Shown here: one piece after another, positions 14,528 through 21,223 of the stretch
Layout: each line of letters opens with the position of its first letter
Position numbering within the stretch: the first letter of the stretch is position 1
Source: an uncultured Acidimicrobiales bacterium
Lineage (GTDB): Bacteria > Actinomycetota > Acidimicrobiia > Acidimicrobiales > SZUA-35
Assembly (NCBI GenBank): GCA_937976305.1
Contig: CALJSB010000072.1
Span: 1 to 35,242, forward strand
DNA length: 35,242 nucleotides
Direction of reading: 5' to 3'
The notes under the pieces: generated by a model
What the model was told of the DNA's origin: nothing
What the model saw: the letters and a program-made list of their open reading frames with translations, nothing else
The model's database searches: none
Translations under genes and position numbers: made by a program

Positions 14528-15331
14528 CTAGCGGCCTTGGAAGTTGGCGCTGCGCTTCTCCATGAAGGCCTTCACGCCTTCGGCGTAGTCGTCGCTCACC
14601 ATGCAGGCTCGGATCGCATCGGCCACTTCAGGGCGCCTCCGATCTGGTTCGGCCCGCAAGTGATCGGCAGTGGCGAGCTTCGCGGCCCGTTGACTGAGTG
14701 GTGCCCGTGACGACATCGTTGCCGCTTGGGCCGCCACGAGTGCCTCGAGCTCAGCCTTGGGGACGACTCGGTTGGCGAGACCGATGCGTTCGGCCATCTT
14801 TGCGTCGTAGAGATCGGCGGTGAACACCATCTCTTTGGCCACAGACGGGCCGACGAGGTCGATCAGCACGCCGAGCCCGTCGGCGGCGTAGCCGATGCCC
14901 AGGCGGGCCGGAGGAAGGCCAAAGCGAGCGTCGTCTGCGCAGTATCGAACATCGGCAGAAAGAGCGATGGCGAGTCCGCCACCAATGCAGAATCCGTGGA
15001 TCATGGCGATCACGGGCTTGCTCACCGCAGCGATGGCGTCTGTCGCTCCGGCGGTGGCTGACGCATATCCATCGCTCTTGCCCGGGCCTCGCTCCTCGTC
15101 GAACTGGCTGATGTCGGCACCGGCGACGAAGGCTTGCTCGCCGGCTCCTCGCAGTACGACTACTCGCACGTCGTCGTTGGCATCGAGCTCGGCACACAGC
15201 GGAGGCACGGCACGCCACATGTCGATGGTCATGGCGTTACGCCGGGCCTCGTGATCGAAGATGATCCAGCCGATGCTTCCGTCGACATGGCTTGTCACCC
15301 GTGCACTGGTTTGAGAGGCGGCGTTTGTCAT
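14528..15331 (-). CDS. Enoyl-CoA hydratase/isomerase family protein (crotonase)
   Basis: A 267-residue crotonase-fold protein, probably hydrating or isomerising an enoyl-CoA. The oxyanion-hole motifs are AFVAGADISQFDEE and IHGFCIGGGLAIALSADVRYCADDARFGLPPARLGIG. A C-terminal ERIGLANRVVPKAEL block also fits. ATG 15331 gives a normal N-terminus and overlaps the MFS stop by 4 bp (ATGA); the frame open upstream is antisense to MFS coding sequence. It is thus the second gene of a coupled MFS-crotonase operon, which suggests uptake of a carboxylic acid followed by CoA-ester metabolism. Confidence 0.93.
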   Translation of the reverse strand: MTNAASQTSARVTSHVDGSIGWIIFDHEARRNAMTIDMWRAVPPLCAELDANDDVRVVVLRGAGEQAFVAGADISQFDEERGPGKSDGYASATAGATDAIAAVSKPVIAMIHGFCIGGGLAIALSADVRYCADDARFGLPPARLGIGYAADGLGVLIDLVGPSVAKEMVFTADLYDAKMAERIGLANRVVPKAELEALVAAQAATMSSRAPLSQRAAKLATADHLRAEPDRRRPEVADAIRACMVSDDYAEGVKAFMEKRSANFQGR

Positions 15332-16512
15332 GTTGGCGACGGTAGTGCGACGACGGTCCGACGGCCGAGTTGCCAACTCAGCAAACCGGCTCCCGTCCCG
15401 GCCACAACGAGCATGGCGGCCCCGGCAACCCAGAAGGGGCCGAAGCCGAATCGTTCGATGATCTGTCCGCCCAGGACCGGGCCCAGGCCCGATCCGACAA
15501 AGACGCCGGTCTGAGCGACGCCTGTTGCCGCCGCCGGAGCGCTTGGGTTGTTGCGGATCAGCGACAAGTTGACGAGCCCTGGCCATGACCAGCCACAGCC
15601 AAAGGCGAGTATCGGCCCGATGACGTAGGTGACGGGCTGGTGAAACGACAGCACAACGAAACCGAGCGACCCCAGATACATGAGTGTCGATGCCCGCTTG
15701 ATCGGTTTGATCCGACCGAGATCAGCCAGCCGACCATGAGCGAGTCGTGAGCTGATGCCGATTGCCGAGCCGGCGGTGAGCAAGAGCCCGGCCCAGCGGG
15801 CGTCGATGCCAGCGTCTTCAGCGCCGACAACGAGGAACCCGGCAAGCGATACCGCAGCGGCGGCAGCAAAGGTGCCCGTGGCGCCGTACTGCACAAGTGT
15901 GCGCAGCGGCAGGTCGGGTGGCGCGACTGGGTCGGTCTCCAACGGTTGCCGTGGCTCGGTTGATCTGCGGGGCGCCAACAGGGCAGCGCCGAGGGCGAAG
16001 AGGGCGCCAACGAGATAGGCCCACCTCCAGCCGACCGTCTCGGCAATGGTGGGCACCATGAGGCCGCCGACCAGGGTGGCGAGCGGCATGCCCGACTGTT
16101 TGACCGCCACCGCAAGACCCATCCGAGCTGGCGCGAGATGCTCGGCGATGATGAGGTTGGCAGCGGGCTGGTTCATGGCGTTGCCGGCGCCTGCGGCCAC
16201 CAACGCCAAGGTGAGGGTGAGCGAGCTCGACACGGCGGCAGCGATCACGAGCATGGTCGCAATGGTGAGCGACAGACCGACTCGGAGGGCACGTCCGCCA
16301 CCCAGTCGGTCAGCGAACCGACCGAAGAGAGCAGAACCCACGGCGCCAGAAGCGAAGTAACAACCGATGGCCAGACCCAGTGCCCCCTCACCGAGCCCAA
16401 GGTCTCGACCGAGCTGCACACCGATCGCTCCCGTGAGGAAGGCGGGGAAGATGCTGGACATCGCACCAGTGACGGCGGCTGCGGTCGCACGCATCTCGTT
16501 GCGTCGGGACAC
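15328..16512 (-). CDS. MFS transporter
   Basis: A 394-residue major facilitator superfamily permease with about 12 predicted membrane helices in two halves. The loop 2-3 signature GRFADRLGGGRALRVG is clear (compare GxLaDrxGrr), and an N..NQPAANLIIAEHLAPARMGLA segment follows in helix 4. Substrate unknown; coupling to a crotonase gene suggests a carboxylate or a related compound. The start is GTG 16512, preceded by TAGGCT with exactly 6 nt between, so the mRNA is probably leaderless. Divergent from the GDPD gene with only 22 nt between start codons. Confidence 0.92.
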   Translation of the reverse strand: MSRRNEMRATAAAVTGAMSSIFPAFLTGAIGVQLGRDLGLGEGALGLAIGCYFASGAVGSALFGRFADRLGGGRALRVGLSLTIATMLVIAAAVSSSLTLTLALVAAGAGNAMNQPAANLIIAEHLAPARMGLAVAVKQSGMPLATLVGGLMVPTIAETVGWRWAYLVGALFALGAALLAPRRSTEPRQPLETDPVAPPDLPLRTLVQYGATGTFAAAAAVSLAGFLVVGAEDAGIDARWAGLLLTAGSAIGISSRLAHGRLADLGRIKPIKRASTLMYLGSLGFVVLSFHQPVTYVIGPILAFGCGWSWPGLVNLSLIRNNPSAPAAATGVAQTGVFVGSGLGPVLGGQIIERFGFGPFWVAGAAMLVVAGTGAGLLSWQLGRRTVVALPSPT

Positions 16513-16518
16513 GGGCAG

Positions 16519-16524
16519 AGCCTA
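16519..16524 (-). promoter_or_regulatory. -10 element TAGGCT for MFS operon
   Basis: TAGGCT on the minus strand, 6 nt before GTG 16512. It shares its TA pair (16523-16524) with the plus-strand -10 of the GDPD gene. Confidence 0.5.
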
Positions 16525-16528
16525 CGGT
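16523..16528 (+). promoter_or_regulatory. -10 element TACGGT for GDPD operon
   Basis: TACGGT, 6 nt before ATG 16535, overlapping the opposite -10 by two bases. The 10-bp block AGCCTACGGT therefore holds both divergent -10 elements. Confidence 0.5.
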
Positions 16529-16534
16529 CCGGCC

Positions 16535-17317
16535 ATGAGTTGGGCCTACCTTGAAAACGATCGACCGTTGGCCTTCGCTCACCGAGGTGGAAACACGGCG
16601 GCTCCCGAGAACACCATGGCAGCGTTTGCCCACGCCGTTGGCCTGGGCTACCGATACATCGAGACCGACGTTCATGCCACCAAAGACGGCGCCCTCGTGG
16701 CCGCTCACGACGCAGGGCTCGATCGGGTTGCTGGCAAAGCGCAGGCGATTGCTGAGCTCACCTGGGACGAGCTCCAGACGATCGATCTCGGGGTCGGCCA
16801 CGGCATCCCCCGCTTTGCTGAGTTACTGGAGACCTTTCCCGAGGTTCGTATCAACGTCGAGCCAAAGAGCGACGATGCCGTCGATCTCCTAGCGGCCGCC
16901 ATCAGCACACACGATGCGCTCAGCCGGGTGTGCGTCGGCTCCTTCAGCGACGCCCGCATCGCCCAGATGCGCGAGCTGCTCGGTCCCGAGCTCTGCACGT
17001 CTGCCGGGCCCCGTGATGTGGCCAGAATCTTCGCTGGCGGCATCACCCGGCGACCCTGGACCGGAGGGCACGCCTGTTTGCAAATCCCCTCGTCGGTCGG
17101 CCCGGTGAAGCTGAGCCGCCGCCTGGTTGACAAAGCCCACGACTTGGGGCTTCAGGTGCATGTGTGGACCATCAACGATGCATCGGAGATGAGGCAACTG
17201 CTCGACCTTGGCGTCGACGGTCTGATGACAGACAACACTGAGTTGCTCCGCCAGGTGATGATCGATCGAAACGAATGGACCGGCGGCCCGCTCACCGACG
17301 AAGCTGGCTCACCATGA
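16535..17317 (+). CDS. Glycerophosphodiester phosphodiesterase
   Basis: A 260-residue GDPD-family TIM-barrel enzyme that hydrolyses glycerophosphodiesters to glycerol 3-phosphate and an alcohol. Catalytic and metal-binding residues are in place: H16 in AHRGGNTAAPENT, E25, E43-T-D45 in YIETDVHATKDG, and H58 in AAHD. Later strands include NVEPK and HVWTINDASEMRQLLDLGVDGLMTD. No signal peptide, so it should be cytoplasmic. The start at 16535 is set by the family N-terminus and the -10 hexamer. The stop overlaps the next start (ATGA at 17314-17317). Confidence 0.95.
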   Translation: MSWAYLENDRPLAFAHRGGNTAAPENTMAAFAHAVGLGYRYIETDVHATKDGALVAAHDAGLDRVAGKAQAIAELTWDELQTIDLGVGHGIPRFAELLETFPEVRINVEPKSDDAVDLLAAAISTHDALSRVCVGSFSDARIAQMRELLGPELCTSAGPRDVARIFAGGITRRPWTGGHACLQIPSSVGPVKLSRRLVDKAHDLGLQVHVWTINDASEMRQLLDLGVDGLMTDNTELLRQVMIDRNEWTGGPLTDEAGSP

Positions 17318-18912
17318 CCTCGCCACCACCGATCCGCGTTGAGCACGCCCGCCTCGGCACCAAGGGAATGGTGTGCACGGTCGACCAACTGGCTTCGGTC
17401 GCCGGGCTGCGCATGCTGGTCGCCGGAGGCAACGCAGCCGATGCCGCCATCGCTGCGTCAGCGGCGCTTGCCGTCACGACCCAACACATGTGCGGGATGG
17501 GCGGCGATCTGTGGGCGCTTCTCCACGGACCCGAACAAGCCTCGACCGGGCCGCTCACGCTCAATGCCTCGGGGCGGGCTGGTTCCGGTGCAAGCAGCGC
17601 TGAACTGCGGGCCGAGGGATTCTCGGCGATGCCGTTCAAAAAGGACCTTCGCAGCGTCACGGTTCCCGGCTGCGTGGATGGCTGGATCGCTCTGCATGAG
17701 CGGTGCGGCTCACTCGATCTCGGCGAGATTCTGCAGCCTGCCATCGACTTGGCCGAGCAGGGGTTTCCCGCATCGCCGCTGCTGATCGGCTCGCTCGACA
17801 AGATCGTCGATACAGACGGAAACGACGACTACTTCCCGGACGGAACACGCCCCGTCGCCGGCCAGGTGCTGCGCCGTCCCGGAATCGCCCGTTCGCTGCG
17901 AGCCATCGTCGCCGAAGGTCGCGATGGCTGGTACCTCGGTGAGTTCGGCGATGGTCTGATGGGTCTCGCTCCAGAACAGTTCACGCGCGACGATCTCGGC
18001 CGCTCCCAGGCCGACTGGGTTGAGCCGATTGCGGTTGATGTGTGGGGCCACCGGCTCTGGACGGTGCCGCCGAGCTCGCAGGGCTACCTCTCGCTCGGAG
18101 GTGCCGTCATCGCTTCCGGACTGCCGCTGCCTGATGATCCCAATGATCCGCAGTGGGCTCATTACGTGGTCGAAGCGGCCAAGCAAGCAGCCTTTGATCG
18201 TCCGGCGGTGCTCTTCGAGGGCGCTGACGGTGCCGAACTCGTCAGCGAAGCCCGCCTGGGACCTCGTCGGTCAGCAATCACGGCTGACGCCGCGTCGGAG
18301 CTCGTTCCACCCGGCCTTGGTGGTGGCACGATCTATCTGTGCGTTGTCGACGGAGATGGCTTTGGCGTGTCGCTGATGCAGAGCAACGCCGCTGGCTTCG
18401 GTTCTGACCTCGCGGTTCCCGGCGTTGGCGTGTTCCTGCACAACCGCGGCTTTGGGTTCTCGGTCGCCGAAGGACATCCCGCCGAGCTTGGCCCGGGTCG
18501 TCGCCCACCGAGCACCCTGTCACCGGCGTTGATCACACGACCTGACGGCCACCTCCGCACCGTGCTCGGTGCCATGGGCGGCGACGGTCAACCTCAGGTG
18601 GTCCTGCAGATGACGGCGCGATTGTTGCAAGCCGAGCAGTCACCGGGACGGGTCATGACCGACCCTCGTTTCACGCTCAACGTGCCAGACCCCGTGGGTT
18701 TCGACACGTGGGTGAAGTCAGACGACATCGCTGTTGCCCTCGAAGCCGGCAACCCGTGGGCTGACGGCCTCGCAGCCCGAGGGCATCGCATCGAGCCGCG
18801 ACAATGGGGCGACGGCCTCTTTGGTCATGCCCACCTGATTGATGTGGGCGACGGTCACCTGGCGGGCGTTGCCGACCCACGGGCCCGCATTGGTGCGGCC
18901 ATCGGCCTGTAG
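17314..18912 (+). CDS. Gamma-glutamyltransferase family protein (YwrD-like)
   Basis: A 532-residue N-terminal-nucleophile hydrolase of the GGT family, which self-cleaves into two subunits and cleaves or transfers gamma-glutamyl groups, for example from glutathione. The N-terminal half has GGNAADAAIAAS and GMGGDLWALL. The predicted nucleophile is Thr339 in GGGTIYLCVVDGDGFGVSLMQSN, as in YwrD-type members. Later motifs are RPPSTLSPALITR and GAMGGDGQPQVVLQ, the latter in place of the classical PGG loop. No signal peptide, unlike secreted GGT. Coupled by a 4-bp overlap to the GDPD gene. In this group the natural substrate is often unclear, so activity on glutathione is not assured. Confidence 0.92.
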   Translation: MTSPPPIRVEHARLGTKGMVCTVDQLASVAGLRMLVAGGNAADAAIAASAALAVTTQHMCGMGGDLWALLHGPEQASTGPLTLNASGRAGSGASSAELRAEGFSAMPFKKDLRSVTVPGCVDGWIALHERCGSLDLGEILQPAIDLAEQGFPASPLLIGSLDKIVDTDGNDDYFPDGTRPVAGQVLRRPGIARSLRAIVAEGRDGWYLGEFGDGLMGLAPEQFTRDDLGRSQADWVEPIAVDVWGHRLWTVPPSSQGYLSLGGAVIASGLPLPDDPNDPQWAHYVVEAAKQAAFDRPAVLFEGADGAELVSEARLGPRRSAITADAASELVPPGLGGGTIYLCVVDGDGFGVSLMQSNAAGFGSDLAVPGVGVFLHNRGFGFSVAEGHPAELGPGRRPPSTLSPALITRPDGHLRTVLGAMGGDGQPQVVLQMTARLLQAEQSPGRVMTDPRFTLNVPDPVGFDTWVKSDDIAVALEAGNPWADGLAARGHRIEPRQWGDGLFGHAHLIDVGDGHLAGVADPRARIGAAIGL

Positions 18913-18921
18913 CGAAACGCT

Positions 18922-19722
18922 CTAGACGGGGTCCGTGAACTGCGGGTCCCGCTTGTCGAACCACGCCTTGACGGTCTCGACCTGGTTTGGCGAGCCGATC
19001 AACTGAGCGATCTCTTCGCGTTCTGCCGCAAAGCCCTCGGCGGTCGAGAGCTTTGACGCCTGGTTGAAGAGGCGCTTCGCCGCCCGTATGGCATGCGGCG
19101 ACTTTCCAGCGATCTCATGAGCCATGGCCATCGCCCGGGCGTGAGGATCATCGTCGAGGAACGTCGCGAGTCCGATCTCGACGGCCTCTTCTGCTTCGAC
19201 CATGCGGCCGGTGAACGTGAGTTCCTTGGCGACGTCGAGGCCGACGAGCTCGACGAGGGCTTGCGTGCCGGTCATGTCTGGCACCAGACCCCAGCGAATC
19301 TCGAGAACCGACATCTTGGTCCCGGGTGCGACGATCCGGATATCTGCGCCCAAGGCGAGCTGGATGCCGCCACCGAGCGCATGGCCCTTGACGGCTGCGA
19401 TGACGGGAACCGGCATGTCGGTCCACCCGAACACTGCTTGTTGTCCGCGATGGGTGATGCGACCTTCCTCCGATTCGGTCGGGGCGGATTTCTCCGAGCC
19501 GCCCGCCATCTTCTGGAAGTTCGAGAAATCGAGACCGGCGCAGAACGATTCGCCCTCGCCCGACAACACGACGCAGCGGAGAGAACTCTCGCTGGCCAGG
19601 GAATCGGACGTCTCGACCAATGCGTCGAACATGGCCATGTCGAGCGCATTGCGCTTGTCTGGGCGGTTGAGGCGGACATCGGCAACGCCGTTGTCAATGT
19701 GTACAGAGATGCGGTCGCTCAT
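18922..19722 (-). CDS. Enoyl-CoA hydratase/crotonase family protein
   Basis: A 266-residue crotonase-fold protein. Motifs are LNRPDKRNALDMAMFDAL, the oxyanion residues in SFCAGLDFSNFQ and KGHALGGGIQLALGADIRI, then ALVELVGLDVAKELTFTGR and GLATFLDDDP. The second catalytic Glu position of classical hydratase is not obvious, so isomerase or hydrolase activity is possible. ATG 19722 is favoured by TAACGT 7 nt upstream, which overlaps the stop codon of the DUF5522 gene; a GTG three codons further up is the alternative. Convergent with the GGT-family gene (9-nt gap). Confidence 0.93.
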   Translation of the reverse strand: MSDRISVHIDNGVADVRLNRPDKRNALDMAMFDALVETSDSLASESSLRCVVLSGEGESFCAGLDFSNFQKMAGGSEKSAPTESEEGRITHRGQQAVFGWTDMPVPVIAAVKGHALGGGIQLALGADIRIVAPGTKMSVLEIRWGLVPDMTGTQALVELVGLDVAKELTFTGRMVEAEEAVEIGLATFLDDDPHARAMAMAHEIAGKSPHAIRAAKRLFNQASKLSTAEGFAAEREEIAQLIGSPNQVETVKAWFDKRDPQFTDPV

Positions 19723-19729
19723 GGACCGC

Positions 19730-19735
19730 ACGTTA
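19730..19735 (-). promoter_or_regulatory. -10 element TAACGT for crotonase gene
   Basis: TAACGT on the minus strand, 7 nt before ATG 19722, overlapping the DUF5522 stop codon. Suggests the crotonase gene has its own leaderless transcript besides any read-through. Confidence 0.4.
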
Positions 19736-19972
19736 GATCACGTACGGGCAGTGCCGGCAACCTCGCTCGCAACATGGGCGAGACGCCAGGTACGGGGCCG
19801 TCATCACGAAGAGACCAGTGCTCGGATCCATGTATCCCTGGTTCTCGTGCGCACACGCCTCCTCGTGGGCAGCCATGCAAGCGGCGAACGCCTCAGAACT
19901 CGGATCGAATCGGGATGCATGCGGCGTGGTCAACCCGTCTGCTCGCAGCGATCGTGATTCGGGTGCTGGCAC
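19733..19972 (-). CDS. DUF5522-family small Cys-rich protein
   Basis: A 79-residue protein whose C-terminus GYMDPSTGLFVMTAPYL followed by PCCERGCRHCPY is the DUF5522 signature, including the CC...C..C cluster probably binding a metal. The N-terminal half (TPHASRFDPSSEAFAACMAAHEEAC) also matches the usual start of the family. I chose GTG 19972 because TAACTT lies 7 nt upstream at leaderless spacing; TTG 19933 is an alternative, and ATG 19876 would remove the conserved N-terminal part. The frame open beyond 19972 runs into a plus-strand promoter and looks non-coding. Function unknown; it sits 10 nt ahead of a crotonase gene. Confidence 0.82.
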   Translation of the reverse strand: MPAPESRSLRADGLTTPHASRFDPSSEAFAACMAAHEEACAHENQGYMDPSTGLFVMTAPYLASRPCCERGCRHCPYVI

Positions 19973-19979
19973 CCGTTCG

Positions 19980-19985
19980 AAGTTA
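19980..19985 (-). promoter_or_regulatory. -10 element TAACTT for DUF5522 gene
   Basis: TAACTT on the minus strand, 7 nt before GTG 19972. Beside it, ACCGGA (19985-19990) and TCCGGT (20004-20009) form a perfect 6-bp inverted repeat with a 13-nt spacer, between this promoter and the plus-strand one at 20018. Confidence 0.45.
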
Positions 19986-20017
19986 CCGGAGGGTTGGAGA
20001 ATTTCCGGTTTGGCCTG

Positions 20018-20047
20018 TTGACACGGTCCCTTGGGGACGCCTACCTT
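20018..20047 (+). promoter_or_regulatory. Sigma70-type promoter TTGACA-N18-TACCTT
   Basis: A consensus -35 TTGACA (20018-20023), an 18-nt spacer and the -10 TACCTT (20042-20047). The expected transcription start is about 20054. It is the closest match to a full -35/-10 promoter I found in the window, and it reads into a hairpin-rich segment rather than a coding gene. Confidence 0.6.
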
Positions 20048-20053
20048 TGAAGC

Positions 20054-20154
20054 AACCGGAAGTGTGTCGAGCGTCACAGCTCGACCTGCCGGGACAAACG
20101 GGGGTTACGTCAGCCGGTGATCGGGTCATACCGAACACCGGCTGACGATTTTTT
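20054..20154 (+). ncRNA. Candidate small RNA of about 100 nt
   Basis: The predicted transcript begins near 20054 and ends at a strong intrinsic terminator. Its 5' domain is a nested hairpin: outer CCGG (20056-20059 with 20089-20092) and inner GTCGAGC/GCTCGAC (20066-20072 with 20079-20085) around GTCACA. A single-stranded purine-rich linker (20093-20108, with GGGGG) follows, then the terminator hairpin. No open frame with a plausible start lies inside. I compared it by eye with common riboswitches, 6S and 6C RNAs and recognised none. It could instead be an attenuated leader for the gene at 20256, though that gene seems to have its own promoter. Confidence 0.5.
20109..20154 (+). terminator. Intrinsic terminator with 15-bp stem and T6 tract
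   Basis: GTCAGCCGGTG (20109-20119) pairs perfectly with CACCGGCTGAC (20136-20146). Inside, an A-A mismatch is followed by TCGG/CCGA and the loop GTCATA. TTTTTT (20149-20154) comes 2 nt after the stem. It is the strongest factor-independent terminator in the window. Confidence 0.85.
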
Positions 20155-20172
20155 GGTTGCTGAATAGTTGTG

Positions 20173-20234
20173 CACAGGCCACTCACAGAATCTCTTCGAA
20201 ATTCACAGGCTGCGCCCACTAGCACCTCACAGGC
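20173..20234 (+). repeat. Four CACAG direct repeats upstream of the 20256 gene
   Basis: CACAGG (20173), CACAGA (20184), CACAGGC (20204) and CACAGGC (20228) lie on the same strand, with starts 11, 20 and 24 bp apart. The gene's -10 has no recognisable -35, so these may be activator sites. Confidence 0.35.
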
Positions 20235-20243
20235 GAGCCGTCG

Positions 20244-20249
20244 TAGGTT
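20244..20249 (+). promoter_or_regulatory. -10 element TAGGTT, leaderless start at 20256
   Basis: TAGGTT, 6 nt before ATG 20256. The transcript would begin at the A of the start codon. Confidence 0.45.
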
Positions 20250-20255
20250 CTGGGT

Positions 20256-20543
20256 ATGGCTCGTTTCACTGTTTCCCTGACAGACCAAACCACCGAGTTG
20301 ATCCCCGGTGCCGACGCCTACAAGCAGGAGGGTTCGATGACGACCTTCTTCGCCTTGGCCGAGGGACGAGAAACGATCGATTCGTGGTCGCGCCGAGTGG
20401 CGAGCTACCGCACGGCTGACATCGTCGCCGTGCGGACGCGGGCCGAAGCCATCAACGCTGCACCCATCAACGCTGCACCCATCAGCGCTGAACCCAGCAA
20501 CGCTGAACCCATCAACGACGTGTCGGAGTTGCGGTCAGCATGA
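20256..20543 (+). CDS. Small protein with tandem pentapeptide tail, unknown function
   Basis: A 95-residue protein that I do not recognise. Residues 1-60 look like a small mixed alpha/beta domain (MARFTVSLTDQTTELIPG ... DSWSRRVASYRTADIVAVR). Residues 66-88 are a degenerate five-residue repeat, INAAP/ISAEP/SNAEP, encoded by four 15-bp units at 20451-20510 plus part of a fifth. No signal peptide or membrane helix. The stop overlaps the start of the alpha/beta hydrolase (ATGA at 20540-20543), so the two are coupled. ATG 20256 is supported by a -10 element at leaderless spacing. Confidence 0.7.
   Translation: MARFTVSLTDQTTELIPGADAYKQEGSMTTFFALAEGRETIDSWSRRVASYRTADIVAVRTRAEAINAAPINAAPISAEPSNAEPINDVSELRSA
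20451..20519 (+). repeat. In-frame 15-bp tandem repeat
   Basis: ATCAACGCTGCACCC at 20451 and 20466, ATCAGCGCTGAACCC at 20481, AGCAACGCTGAACCC at 20496, then a partial unit to 20519. Multiples of three keep the frame, and copy number could vary between strains. Confidence 0.85.
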
Positions 20544-21223
20544 GTGGCAACCCCGTTCTGCTCGTCCACGGCTTCACCACGTCCGCTCGCCGCACATGGC
20601 AGGAACCCGGATGGATCGACCTGCTCACCGAAGCTGGCCGAGACGTGATCGCTCCCGATTTGCTCGGCCATGGCGACTCGCCGAAGCCACACGACGTCGA
20701 GGCCTACGACAACGTCGAGGAACTCATCTTCGGTGCCGTGCCCGATGGCACCGTCGTTGATGCCGTTGGTTACTCAGCAGGGGCCCGCGTCGTTCTGTAC
20801 CTCGCCGCCACGAACCCTGAGCGATTCGGGAAGATCGTGGTTGGTGGAATGGGCGGCCGCATGTTTCAACAGCGCGAGGGCAACCCCATTCTCGATGCGC
20901 TCGAAGGGCGAGCAGACGACAACGACATGGTCGGCGGGCACTTCAAGGCCATGGCTGAGGGAGACGGCAACGACCCGAAGGCTCTCGCTGCGTTCATTCA
21001 GCGAAACCAGCCCCGCCTCGATCGAGAAGATCTGGCTCGCATCACCAGCCCGGTCCTCGTGATCCTTGGTGACCAAGACTTCGCCGGACCGGCCGAGCCG
21101 TTGGCGGAGGCCATTCCCCACGGCGAGGCCGTCACGCTCAAAGGCGTCGATCACTTCGGTCTTCCAAAGGCATTTGCGTTCGTCGAGCAAGGTCTGGATT
21201 TCCTCGGCGCCGCGCCCTTCTAA
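20540..21223 (+). CDS. Alpha/beta hydrolase
   Basis: A 227-residue alpha/beta-hydrolase-fold protein. LLVHGFTTS supplies the oxyanion hole, GYSAG (77-81, Ser79) the nucleophile elbow, GDQDF the acidic residue and GVDHFG the catalytic His. PDLLGHGDSPKP is typical of esterase and lactonase members. The cap domain is short. Substrate unknown. It is coupled to the small repeat protein upstream. Its TAA stop at 21221-21223 directly abuts the stop of the convergent nitroreductase gene, with no base between. Confidence 0.93.
   Translation: MSGNPVLLVHGFTTSARRTWQEPGWIDLLTEAGRDVIAPDLLGHGDSPKPHDVEAYDNVEELIFGAVPDGTVVDAVGYSAGARVVLYLAATNPERFGKIVVGGMGGRMFQQREGNPILDALEGRADDNDMVGGHFKAMAEGDGNDPKALAAFIQRNQPRLDREDLARITSPVLVILGDQDFAGPAEPLAEAIPHGEAVTLKGVDHFGLPKAFAFVEQGLDFLGAAPF

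Noticed and set aside
19973..20077. N-terminal extension of the DUF5522 gene to ATG 20077
   Set aside because: It would cover a consensus plus-strand promoter and the palindrome, the extra residues do not match the family, and GTG 19972 has a -10 at the right distance.
20168..20176. DnaA-box-like TTGTGCACA
   Set aside because: One mismatch to the actinobacterial box TTGTCCACA and only one copy; no dnaA, dnaN or gyrase genes nearby. Not enough for an origin.
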